Shown here: positions 21,233-32,300 of the stretch, piece after piece
How the letters are laid out: each line of letters starts with the position of its first letter
Position numbering within the stretch: the stretch's first letter is position 1
NCBI GenBank assembly: GCA_033782935.1
Contig: JAWQEG010000286.1
Coordinates: 1,501,501-1,565,500, forward strand
DNA length: 64,000 nucleotides
DNA from: Petrolisthes cinctipes
Taxonomy: Eukaryota > Arthropoda > Malacostraca > Decapoda > Porcellanidae
Reading direction: 5' to 3'
The notes under the pieces: generated by a model
Told to the model about the DNA's origin: nothing
What the model saw: only the letters and a program-made list of their open reading frames with translations
Databases searched by the model: none
Position numbers and translations under genes: made by a program

Positions 21233-24200
21233 GAAACGTCATAGTGATGACGTCGTAAATATCCGTGACGTCACGGGAGGCTCTGTTGCTAGCTGGTGGG
21301 CAAACCTTGCCTGCTCACTAGGTAAAATATGAGGCATAAAGATTATATCAGCTGATGTTAATCGAAATAATGAGTTTCTCGGTAGCTGCACCTTGGTAGG
21401 TTATAAAGATAAGAAGCATACTGATATAACGGCAATTGTACAACTCGACATCAGTTGTTGAAATAGAATAATGGACTATAAAACTGGAAGCCTTCCAAGA
21501 CCAAGATTGATATCGAGTCGCGTTCGCATCTCTAAGCCCATATTTGTACAATAATGACTAATCTTTGGTGTCTTTATATTCCACACAGTTTAAATTGATC
21601 ATTATAATTTGAAGTAAATGTGTTTGTAGTGTGTTGTCATCAATAGATATCCAGAAAAGCCTGGACAGATCTCTACCACTGCCCACTGGTGCGTCGTATA
21701 CTCACCAGAAGTAGGCCCAGCCCTACAGTACTACTTGGCATTGATAATAAGGTCATGATTTAGACTGATAATAGGTTTTACGTGTTTAATTCTTGATGGA
21801 TGATTAACTAGCCTACTAATCATATGGATATAAAGCAGCATTTTTATAAATCATGACCTAATGAGATCATTAGTCGATCATCCTTGGTAGTAGCCTACAG
21901 TTTTTTAACCTTGGTTACGAAGTATTTATATTGACTAGTGCTAGGTTATATTCATATATCTATTACTCGAAAGATTATATAATAACCTATAACCTGGATG
22001 TAAAGGTAATTTATATTGATAATTCTGGATTTTGTCAATGTTATAAAAAGGATTTCCATACCTATTTAGTATTTCCAACTGCCCCATTTCTAAAATATGT
22101 CACTTTCAACCCCTCAAACAGATCTGAAAAATGCCCTGAATAGATCCGAAGAATGCCCCAATTAGGTCTGAAAATTCCCTGATTAAGTTAGAAAAATGCA
22201 TCAGTTAGGTCAGAAAAATGCCCGGAATTTATTAAAAGAATTACCGCTTTGTAGCAGTGTTGCTAGATCCGGCTAGGTCTCAGTATTTTGCCCCAGTCAT
22301 TTCCTGTACTTTACCACGGTTATTTCCCAGTAGTCTGCTCAGGTTAGGTACCAGTAGTCTGCCCAGGTTAGGTCCCGGTAGTTTGATGCGGTCTAGGTTA
22401 GGTTAGGTAAGGTCAGACTAATTTCAAAATGCCCCATTTGATATTTATCAAATGCCCCATTCAAGGTCACTTATATATTGCTTACACCTACAATGATTTT
22501 AAAAAGTAGAAAAATAATTAATCGGAATATGAATACAAAATACTGTATGCTGAATGTAATTATATATTTATTATCATATACTTTGCGAAATGAAATGTGT
22601 ACCAAAAATAAAATACAGTACAGTAATAAATGTTTCTTGCCATAAAAGTAAGAGTAACAATATCCTTATGAAGTACTATCACTATCAGTCTATGAGTATA
22701 ATCACAGTGGAATTGCACATTTTCTAGAAAAACTAGAAACTAACGCTAATTTTATCACAATATATTAATCATTATGGTATGTATAAAGCAAAACTAATGC
22801 AATTAGAATTTACATAATACTGTATTATTACAGTCAGTCCATAAGTATAATCACTGTGGATTTTGCACAGGTTTGGAAATTGTGTAAATAAACGTAATTT
22901 CTGTCAGTTCATTCGCTTTTTCAGAAAGTACCGTACTGTATTGCGTTAGCACTTTTCAGATTAACGAGCTCAACTTTCTGAGAGTTAACGGCTAACTTAA
23001 CACTTTTCAACTCATCATGTCTGGGAATACAAACACAGCACGATCAGCATACTGCAGTTGAGAAAATATGATGTTCATCTCTGGTATCTTCTTGTGCTGG
23101 CTGGACTGTCGCATCTAGTACCACTTCTGGTGTATTATCTGTGAAGGAATTGATGTTAAAGGCATATAATCAGATGACACTTGTTTGTATATACTGTGCA
23201 CAAAAATAGAATAAATTACGTAGGCTAGATAGATATAGATAGATGTAGGCTATGACTCTTCCATCATCTTCATATTCGTCATGGGTTAAAATTACCTCAT
23301 ATAGGTATAAAGACCTGGGAAAGACAATGAGACTATTTTCAAGATTATGTATCGGGTATTTTCAAAAATATTTGTTATCTGGTCGTACTAAGGTAATTAT
23401 TGTCTATCTATTTATCTATCTATTGCCAGATGCCTCAATCCCCAAAGGGATGAATGAATTGCCTAGACGCATCTTTGTCTCCCTTCAACTGGCGTCCCTC
23501 CTACGGTACCACCCAACGCCACTCTTACTCATATACTTCTCTTCTCCATCATTCCACCTCACTCTCGGTCTACCTGCTCTACTCTGTCCTTCCACCTCAC
23601 TCTCATACACTTTTTAATCAAATCTCTCGCTTCCTATACACTCTACATGGCCGAACCACCTCAAGGTGTTTTCTTTTCACTCTTTCCATCTAATACTGTT
23701 AAACTATTCATTTTCATTTTTATAAAAAAATTAAAAAAAATCTCACCATTTCTTTCGTTGAGCAGACCCTATTGTGCTTCATGTGCATCACCTTTGGCAT
23801 CTTCTTGTGCATGAGGAATAGCATCTTGTACCACTTCTGGTGTATTATCTGTGAAGGAATTGATTTTAGAGGCATATAATCACATGACACTTGTTTGCAT
23901 ATACAAAAGAAAAGAATAAATAAATGTTTGGCCCTTCCATTATTTTCATATATGCATTATCCAGCCCTACTCTTAACATACTATAATTACTGTATTGTGA
24001 AACTATGAAGTACAGGGTAGGTCTGATACCATCTGATACTGTATAGCCTATGTACTATACACAGTCACTTTTAAGAAGAAAACAAAAAATCTCACCATTT
24101 CCTTCATTGAGCAGACCCTCTTGAAGTACTGGTACCAGTAGCCTTCTATGCCTGCTGAATAATCTTTCTCGGCGAGCCTCCGTACCAGCTGAAAATTAAA

Positions 24201-24654
24201 TGAATGTTACAGTATTCAGACCTAATGAAAATCCATGGGTAAAATCATGATTGTATAAATGGACCAAATATCCACATTAGATAAACTACTGAATTTCTAC
24301 CACAATTACCTACTATTGTAACCTATATTAGGACATTGAATGATGGTTTTAATGTATTAAATCCACCACAAATACCCCACCTTACCCCCAAACATAAAAG
24401 GGGAAGAGAGAAATTGTTGGTTATAGAGCATTACAATACTGTAGCCTACCTAGATATACCAAAGTTATCACTAGTAGGGGATGCAGTCAGTATTGGACTA
24501 CATTTCTAACAGAATTAGGTAGACTTGGCCTGGCCTAACCTAACCTACATAGTGTACAGTAGAGTATCATAAGATAGGGTAAAGTTAAAAATATGTACAG
24601 TATAAGCAAATAGCTGAGGGTGTAGCAGTAAGTTGGGCCTTTGATAGATCTCAA
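21233..24654. other. body of the P-like element, mostly non-coding
   Basis: I recognise only exon-like pieces on the minus strand beyond the THAP exon (below). 22080-22420 holds short degenerate repeats (AAAATGCCC, GGTTAGGT). A 110-bp direct repeat (about 23080-23190 and 23790-23900, 710 bp apart) and a second duplicated piece (TCTCACCATTTC near 23745 and 24092) show internal duplications. No catalytic RNase-H-like domain found by eye. Confidence 0.5.
24090..24195 (-). pseudogene. candidate second exon of the P-like transposase
   Basis: On the minus strand an acceptor (TTTTCAG) near 24190 is followed by an open stretch reading AGTEARRERLFSRHRRLL when joined in phase with the THAP exon, ending in a donor AATG/GTGAG near 24096. 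It is assigned by splice signals and phase only, with no recognised domain. A related piece recurs near 23745. Confidence 0.35.
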
Positions 24655-24963
24655 CATACCTGGTTCTCGATTAGAATTTGGAAGGTGCAGAGTCGGTACA
24701 GCTCAAGGTTGCAATATTATGATCTTCTTTGGAGATCCATTACATCGTTGATTGTTCAAAGCATCTCTTGGGACATAGTCTGTTGTCTTAAAGTGTAGAG
24801 AGCATACTCGGGCCAATTCAACATTGAATTTCTCCTCAAGTTTGCACGCCGATATCCACTTTATGGCATTCTCTTGGTCTCTTAGGAACCGAAAGAGCTC
24901 CACCCTGTCTCTTTTTGCATGTCTACTGCCATTATTGTAATTGTACACTGCACATACATCCAT
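24655..24963 (-). pseudogene. THAP-domain exon of the P-like transposase
   Basis: The minus-strand frame from ATG 24961-24963 gives MDVCAVYNYNNGSRHAKRDR, then FRFLRDQENAIKWISACK and ARVCSLHFKTTDYVPRDAL. It matches the C2CH THAP zinc finger: Cys4, Trp36, Cys54-X2-His57, and F58. The second zinc Cys appears replaced by Tyr9. After a stop at 24703-24705 and a one-base shift, AVPTLHLP follows, the diagnostic AVPT motif, then a good splice donor (CCAG/GTATGT). THAP domains bind the P-element DNA ends. With a damaged zinc site and stop, the exon is dead. Confidence 0.75.
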
Positions 24964-25967
24964 AATATGGCACAGACATTCACGTACATTTTAAGTTGGA
25001 CTAGTGACAGTCTGGGCACCAGGCAAGGTTTGTTTACAAGTATGACGTCACTCCCGCGGTGCATTGTGGGAAAACAAGTGTCTAGTGGACTATCCTTTAT
25101 ACAGCCGTTTTCTTAGTCCGAGCGCTCGGACCACCCGCCCGAGCCTCGTTTGCTAGCACCCGAGCGAGGTTTGGTTTTCTCAGTGGTGTTTCTGAGGCCG
25201 TCCGAGCCCTCTTCCCGACCACATTATTGGAACACTCGGGCACCCGGGCTCGGGAGCTACACCCCTCCCAGCGCTCGCCCGAGTCGGGCAGCCTGCACTA
25301 TAAATAATCTCTATTCCATAATAAAGCATATTCTTTCCTCTTAAATCTGTCAGAAAAGTACCAATAAATTTTATTTACATGATATAATGCCTGTAATTAG
25401 TATATTTTTGGATATACCTAAGCATTTACAAGAAGTTTGTGGTACCCTCACTAATTATAGCCAACAACAACAACATTCATCAGCCAGCACCTCCCGTCAA
25501 CCAAATTCCAGTTGAATTCCTGCATCATCAGTTGAAAAACAATGGTAATTACTTACTGATTTCTATATATTTCATTCATGAGATGATGAGAGTACAATAT
25601 TAAGTTCACAGTTAAGGATACATTAAGTGATTTATTTATTTATGGTTATTGTGTACTGTAATCTTACTGTAACTTAAGGTATAAATACACATTTTCAGGA
25701 CGTCCAGCACGAGATCTTTGCTGGAATATTGGATGAGTTTGATAAGGAGGAGTTGTGCCATGGCATACCTAACTGAACACGAATTTATTCAGAGATTCAG
25801 ATTGTCCAAGGATGCAGTGAGTGACTTTCTTTAGGAAATCAGACCTAGTTTGCCAAGAGTTGCTAATGGTAGAGGTAAGTTAAGGGTAAACATATAGTTT
25901 AGCCACAGAACAGGGAACTACAATTTCCCTTATAAGGAAAAACAACAATCTATGAAAGAGCTGCAGA

Positions 25968-26188
25968 TTTTCATACATATTTGTTGTTCTATTCATTTTA
26001 ATCTGTAATATTGAGTGGAAATCACTTGTATACATATCCCCTAGCCAATAATCTTATGGGTGGGGAAAAACATATTATTTGGGATATTTGGCAATGAATA
26101 ATTGCCAAATTATTGTAATTATTCCAACCTGTCCTGACCTAACCTAAACTGAAAATATGAATAGAACAACAAAAAATATGTATGAAAA

Positions 26189-26189
<1 letters not shown>
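25968..26189. repeat. short inverted repeat inside the Harbinger intron
   Basis: TTTTCATACATATTTGTTGT...CTATTCAT at 25968-25998 is matched inverted at 26157-26189. It could be a small MITE or hairpin in the intron between the two transposase exons. No target duplication seen. Confidence 0.55.

Positions 26190-26222
<33 letters not shown>
26188..26222. repeat. (CT)n(TA)n microsatellite
   Basis: CTCTCTCTC followed by about 11 TA units, immediately beside the inverted repeat arm. Confidence 0.95.
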
Positions 26223-26775
26223 AAAAGAGCAAGAAATACATACCGGTACAGAGAATTCTCAGATATTTTGCTAAACTATAGCATACATTTACCAAGTTAA
26301 AATATTGTTTACTTTTTAATTTTCGGTACATTTTGTCTGCAGTGCTACTCAGTTTATATGTTTATTTATTGTGCGTCCTTTTCATAATCAACATTTAAGT
26401 AACAAATTTTTTCTTCCATTGTCTTACAGGATGTAGTGTACTACAGTATCTTCAGCTTTTTGCTGCACTGAGATACATGGCAACTGGAAACTTCCATATA
26501 TCAATGGGGGATTGCCTGGAGATGTCCACAGCATAGGTAAAGAGGATAGCAACTGCTATTGCTCATCTGACTCAAAGATATATTAAATTTCCTGGACAGA
26601 ATGAAACGCAGATAACTGTGGAGGTGTTTCATATGTGCCTGGAGTGATTGGATCCATAGACTGTAGCCATATTAAAATCCAGAGTCCAGGAGGTAATAAT
26701 GCCGAGCTATATCATTGCAGAAAAGGATATATGTCTCTTAATGTTCAAGCCGTGTGTGATGCCTCTCTAAAATTT

Positions 26776-27031
26776 TACATGTAAATCTCCATATCATCAT
26801 TCATACTCTTTAAATTATATTTTACATATAAGTCTGCATAATATCATTCATACTCTTTAAATTATAATTTACATGTAAGTCTCCATAATATCATTCATAC
26901 TCTTTAAATTATAATTTACATGTAAGTCTCCATAATATCATTCATACTCTTTAAATTATAATTTACATGTAAGTCTCCATAATATCATTCATACTCTTTA
27001 AATTATAATTTACATGTAAGTCTGCATAATA
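26776..27031 (+). repeat. 47-bp minisatellite at the transposase splice donor
   Basis: About five and a half tandem copies of a 47-bp unit containing TTTACATGTAAGTCTCC and CATTCATACTCTTTAAATTA. The first copy overlaps the end of the coding block (ends ...KFYM). Most units carry a consensus-like donor GTAAGT. Confidence 0.9.
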
Positions 27032-28944
27032 AACTGTTTTCTTATAGATTTCAAAGCACTGAGAAAAGTAAATGAAGAATCAATGATTACAAGTATCTAT
27101 TTTATTAAGGTATGTAATTTATATATGACATAATTCAGGATATTATTATATTATACTATATATATGAATTCAAATTTCACTAAATAAAATGTGATGGAAA
27201 TAAATATTTGAGTTTACTAATTAACCAATAAACAAACTATAGTCACGACAGCTGACTCTGACCTTAAAATTATCGTACTCTGGTGACACTTCAGATGTAA
27301 AGTACGGTACATTGTTGTGTTGCCAAGGTACCATGATTTAAGGGTCAAAGTTGACTGCTGCAGCTATAGCTGTAGACCAGGATTAGAAGAGATTTATTCA
27401 CAAGAAATATATGTATTCAAATATATGCTGAGGAGATGAGGCTGCAAGCTGAGTAGATGGCTTGTGCACTCGAATACACTGCAGTCTTATGGATGATGGT
27501 TTGTACACGGGAAGGTCCACCTTGCTCCATGAAAATGGCTCGAGAATGCTGCAGTCATCTGTCTCTTCCAGGGAACCATCAACTCTACCTGTTAATGCAT
27601 TAAGCTACATAAGTATCCAGCTTCTTCCAGCCGAACCAGAAATTGGCACAGTCTGGCCCCGCTTGTGAATTATGTTTGGGCAGTGCAGTAAATATAAGAA
27701 TGAAATTTCTAGAGATTATACAGTATTCCAAATACACAGAACTGACCAATACAGGACCCATCAATTTTTCACAGTATGATTTGATGTATGTGGTGAAACA
27801 TGTAATAAAATCTACGATATGCTTTAATGTAATACAACTATTAAAATTTATATCCTTACTACAGTCTTTACTATTCTGTTGAGGGTCATCTTCATCGTCT
27901 TCCAGGAACCGAGACAAGCACGAGTTCTCAAAAATTTTGTGTGGTAAGAGCAGTAAACCTGGGATGATGTCCTGGACAATTTTCTACAACTCGTCAAACT
28001 TGGCTGGTGTTCAAGGAGGTCCACCACCAGTTTGGTTAATTTTCTTGACATTCTGCATGATATTTTTTCATTCTGTGAAAGAGAAGATAATCCAATTAGA
28101 GAAATGACAAGAATTTAGGAGTAAAACTATGGAACCACACATCCATCCATTTGTGTGTTTTGTTTTGTTTTAAGAACTACTTATGGAAAATTATGTATTA
28201 TAATCCTTCTGCCACCCTTCTCCTACTCCTACAATCTTGTGGTAGAGCCTGGGAATTTATGGGTTTTGGATGTGGGAAAATACACAAATTAGGAATAAAT
28301 TGATCTTACCTAATCTGGACCTAACCTAGGCATTCTTCGGTACGGACCAAATGATATCTGCTGATCAAGAGATACATTTATGACCCATTTCATTGCTTAA
28401 GTGAGCAAGACCAACAACTAAAACCTACATCACAATATAGTGCATAATGTGAAGTATAAGTTTGCCAATTTTCATTTAAATACATGAGGTGGCATGATTT
28501 CTGAGATCATCCTATAAATTTATTAAATCTATATCAGCAAATAAGATCATGCATGAAAAATTATAAATTTTGAAATATATTCATGCATTGTTAATTAGAA
28601 ATGCCATTTGGGCCACTTGTGAAACTCCATCTGAGACCTAATATGTACCAGCTATGAAAAATATCACTCTTACAACCAACAAAACAAGCAGAGGTTGGTG
28701 CAATATTACCCTAGGCTTCATGAATTAACTTACAATTGGGACAAAGTATGGGGTTACATTTGGTACCTGTAGGCCAGTGTGTGTGTTAACTCACCTGGTT
28801 GGTTACCCCACACCATCATCAGTCTTAAGGCAAGGACAATTATATAGAACAACATACTTTGGTATAAAAGTAACAGAATAACTATTTAACTGCGCTCTTA
28901 TGATAAATTAGACTTACTTTCTTCTAATCCCAGGATCGTTTCAG
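27032..28944. other. 3' body of the Harbinger element, no supported gene
   Basis: Non-coding or unrecognisable between the nuclease and the Myb-like ORF. A minus-strand frame at 27848-27917 contains an acidic FLEDDEDDPQ stretch that could be a remnant of the Harbinger second protein, but I cannot support more. Confidence 0.4.
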
Positions 28945-29136
28945 CTACTTGTTTGTCTTCCTTTCACACATGAAGAAGTGGATGTTGTATTGTTTCTCCA
29001 CTTCCTTCCATGCTTTCTTCCACTGAGGAATAGCATTATACTCTCCTTTCTTTGAATTTATTATAGGATGGTGTATAATCAAGGTCGCTAGGAACAACTT
29101 CTGCTCCAAGTTCAGTGGTGTACCTCTGGTTGCCAT
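28945..29136 (-). pseudogene. Myb/SANT-like DNA-binding ORF of the Harbinger element, truncated
   Basis: 63 residues beginning MATRGTPLNLEQKLFLATLI, then IINSKKGEYNAIPQWKKAWK and EVEKQYN. Tryptophans at intervals and the INSKK segment match the Myb/SANT-like domain in the accessory protein of PIF/Harbinger transposons, which helps the nuclease reach the nucleus and bind ends. It is closed by a stop soon after the first helices, so only the domain start is left. It is transcribed opposite to the nuclease, with its start about 230 bp from the right TIR. Confidence 0.65.
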
Positions 29137-29379
29137 GGTGATGAAGGTGGTTTGTTTACATTTGGTCTGTAAGTATTACCAACCACCGCAGGCTGCCCGA
29201 GCAATGTTGCCAACCCTCACCAGGCCACGCGCGTGCTGGTATACGAGGCTCGGAGGGTTCACGGACTGACTGAGAAATCGAATACCCACTCTCGGGCGCT
29301 GGCGTCCGAGGCTCGGGCTCGGGCGCCCGAGCGCGCCGTCCGAGGGACTGAGAAAACGGCTGATAGTCTATCATCCTTG

Positions 29380-32300
29380 CGTAGTAGGCATGTACAGATC
29401 GCTTCTGGGACCCAAAATTATCGAATTTTCGGTGGTTTTGATCCTGAATTTGAGATATAAACGGGTACAGAAGATACATACACATATTGAATTTGGGCAC
29501 CTAAAATATCGATTTTCAGCATGTTTTGGGCCTGTATTTTTAAAATACTCTAACACGCAGTAGGCATGTACAAATCGCTTCTGGGACCCAAAAATATCGA
29601 ATTTTCGGGTGTTTTGAGCATGAATTTGAGATATAAACGGGTACAGAATGTGCATGCGCATATTGACTTTGGACAACTAAAATATCGATTTTTAGCATGT
29701 TTTGGGCCTATTTTTTAAAAAATATTCTAGCACTGAGAAGGCATGTACAGATCGCTTCTGGGACCCAAAAATATCGAACTTTCGGGTTTTTTGAGCCTGA
29801 ATTTGGGATAAAAACGGAAACAGAATATGCATAAACATTTTGACTTTGGGCACCTAAAATATCCATTTCAGCATGTTTTGGCCCTGTATTTTGAAAAGAC
29901 TCTAACACGGAGTAGGCATGTACAGATCGCTTCTGGGACCCAAAAATATAGAATTTTCGGCTGTTTTGAGCCTGAATTTGAGATATAAACGGGTACAAAA
30001 GATGCATGCAATATCGACTTTGGACCCCTAAAATATCGATTTTTAGCATATTTTGAGCCAATATTTTGAAAACATTCTAGCACTGAGTAGGCATGTACAG
30101 ATCGCTTCTGGGACCCAAAAATATTGAATTTTCGGGTGTTTTGAGCCTGAATTTGGGATATAAACGGGTACAGAAGATGCATACACATATTGACTTTGGG
30201 CACCTAAAATATCGATTTCAGCATGTTTTGGGCCTGTATTTTGAAAATACTCTAACACGGAGTAGGCATGTAAAGATCGCTTCTGGGACCCAAAAATATT
30301 GAATTTTCGGGTGTTTTGAGCCTGAATTTGGGATATAAACGGGTACAGAAGATGCATACACATATTGACTTTGGGCACCTAAAATATCGATTTTCAGCAT
30401 GTTTTGGGCCTGTATTTTGAAAAATACTCTAACACGCAGTAGGCATGTACAGATCTCTTCTGGGACCCAAAAATATCGAATATTCGGGTGTTTTGAGCCT
30501 GAATTTGAGATATAAACGGGTACAAAAGATGCATGCACAAATCGACTTTCGGCACCTAAAATATCGATTTTTACATGTTTTGGGCCTATTTTTTTTAAAA
30601 TATCCTAGCACTGAGTCGGCATGTACAGATCGCTTCTGGGACCCAAAAATATCGAATTTTCGGGTGTTTTGAGCCTCAATTTGGGATATAAACGGGTACA
30701 GAAGATGCATACACATATTAACTTTGGGAACCTAAAACATCGATTTCAGCATGTTTTGGCCCTGTATTTTGAAAATACTCTAACAAGGAGTAGGCATGTA
30801 CAGATCGCTTCTGGGGTCCAAAATATCGTATTTTCGGGTGTTTTGAACCTGAATTTGAGATATAAACGGGTACAGAAGATGCATGCACATATCGACTTTG
30901 GACACATAAAATTTCGATTTTTACCATGTTTTGAGCCTATATTTTAAAAACATTCTAGCACTGAGTAGGCATGTACAGATTGCTTCTGGGACCCAAAAAT
31001 ATTGCATTTTCAGGTGTTTTGAGCCTGAATTTGGGATATAAACGGGTACAGAACATGCATACACATATTGCCTTTGTTCACCTAAAATATCGATTTTGAG
31101 CATGTTTTGGGTTTGTATCTTGAAAACATTCTAGCAAGGAGTAGGCATGTACAGATCGCTTCTGGGACCCCAAAATATAGAATTTTCGGGTGTTTTGAGC
31201 CTGAATTTGGGAAATATACGGGTACAGAAGATGCATACACATATTGACTTTGGGCACCTAAAATATCGATTTTTAGCATGTTTTGAGCCTATATTTTGAA
31301 AACACTCTAACACGCAGTAGTCATGTACAAATCTCTTCTGGGACCCAAAAATATCGAATTTTCGGGTGTTTTGAGTCTGAATTTGGGATATAAACGGGTA
31401 CAGAATGTGCATGCTCATATTGACTTTGGACAACTAAAATATCGATTTTTAGCATGTTTTGGGCCGATTTTTTTTTAAATATTCTGGCACTGAGTAGGCA
31501 TATACAGACCGCTTCTGGGACCCCAAAAAATCGAATTTTCGGGTGTTTTGAGTCTGAATTTGGGATATAAACGGGTAAAGAAGATACATACACATATTGA
31601 CTTTGGGCATCTAAAATATCGATTTCAGCATGTTTTGGCCCTGTATTTTGAAAATACTCTAACACGGAGTAGGCATGTAAATATCGCTTCTGGGACCCAA
31701 AAATATCGAGTTTTCGGGTGTTTTGAGCATGAATTTGAGATATAAACGGGTACAGAAGATGCATGCACATATCGACTTTGGACCCCTAAAATATCGATTT
31801 TCAGCATGTTTTGAGCCAATATTTTGAAAACATTCTAGCACTGAGTAGGCATGTACAGAGCTCTTCTGTGACCCAAAAATATCGAATTTTCGGGTGTTTT
31901 GAGCCTGAATTTGGGATATAAACGGGTACAGAAGATGCATACACATATTGACTTTGGGCACCTAAAATATCGATTTTTACATGTTTTGGGTCTATTTTGT
32001 TTTAAATATTCTAGCACTGAGTCGGCATGAACAGATCGCTTATGGGACACAAAAATATCGAGTTTTCGGGTGTTTTGAGCTTGAATTTGATATATAAACG
32101 GGTACAGAAGATGCATGCACATATCGACTTTGGGCACCCAAAATATCGATTTTTAGCATGTTTTGGGCCTATATTTTTAAAATATTCTGGCACTGAGTAG
32201 GCATATACAGACCGCTTCTGGAACCCTAAAAAATCGAATTTTCGGGTGTTTTGAGTCTGAATTTGGGATATAAACTGGTAAAGAAGATACATACACATAT

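Larger units (their letters stand above)
25708..26781 (+). pseudogene. HARBI1-like Harbinger transposase, broken
   Basis: The first exon-like part starts at ATG 25760 (LTEHEFIQRFRLSKDAVSDF...RPSLPRVANGRG) and ends at a donor near 25875 with an in-frame TAG at 25832-25834. The second starts after an acceptor at 26429 (LQLFAALRYMATGNFHIS, then a TAG at 26534-26536). After a frame change, 26635-26781 gives VPGVIGSIDCSHIKIQSPGG and NAELYHCRKGYMSLNVQAVCD, the catalytic block with the first DDE Asp (IDCSHI) and the RKGY.S.NVQ motif of Harbinger nucleases. The later DDE residues are not seen. Non-functional. Confidence 0.85.
25102..29362. mobile_element. PIF/Harbinger element nested in the right TIR of the P-like element
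   Basis: TIRs CAGCCGTTTTCTYAGTCC lie at 25102-25119 and 29345-29362 (17 of 18 matched), with a 3-bp target duplication ATA at 25099-25101 and 29363-29365. Removing the element plus one ATA exactly restores the P-like TIR. Inside are a HARBI1-type nuclease pseudogene (+) and a Myb/SANT-like ORF (-), the standard two-gene content of Harbinger elements. GC-rich subterminal zones carry repeated CCCGAGC/GCTCGGG motifs. Size 4261 bp. Confidence 0.9.
21201..29379. mobile_element. P-like DNA transposon (THAP-bearing) inserted in the satellite, itself interrupted
   Basis: Ends: the 32-bp left TIR 21201-21232 starts CAAGGATAATAGACTATAAA. The right TIR, split by the Harbinger insertion into 25084-25101 and 29366-29379, matches it at 31 of 32 positions. 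The 8-bp target duplication CGTAGTAG lies at 21193-21200 and 29380-29387, replacing one site in the satellite monomer. A palindromic TGACGTCA sits exactly 65 bp from each end (21266-21273; 25043-25050 after removing the insert). About 31-bp TIRs, 8-bp duplication and an internal THAP domain are the hallmarks of P superfamily elements. Without the insert the element is about 3.9 kb. No complete transposase is present. Confidence 0.85.

Noticed and set aside
22385..22405. TTAGG-like arthropod telomere repeat
   Set aside because: Only about three imperfect units within a region rich in GGTTAGGT scraps; too short for telomeric DNA.
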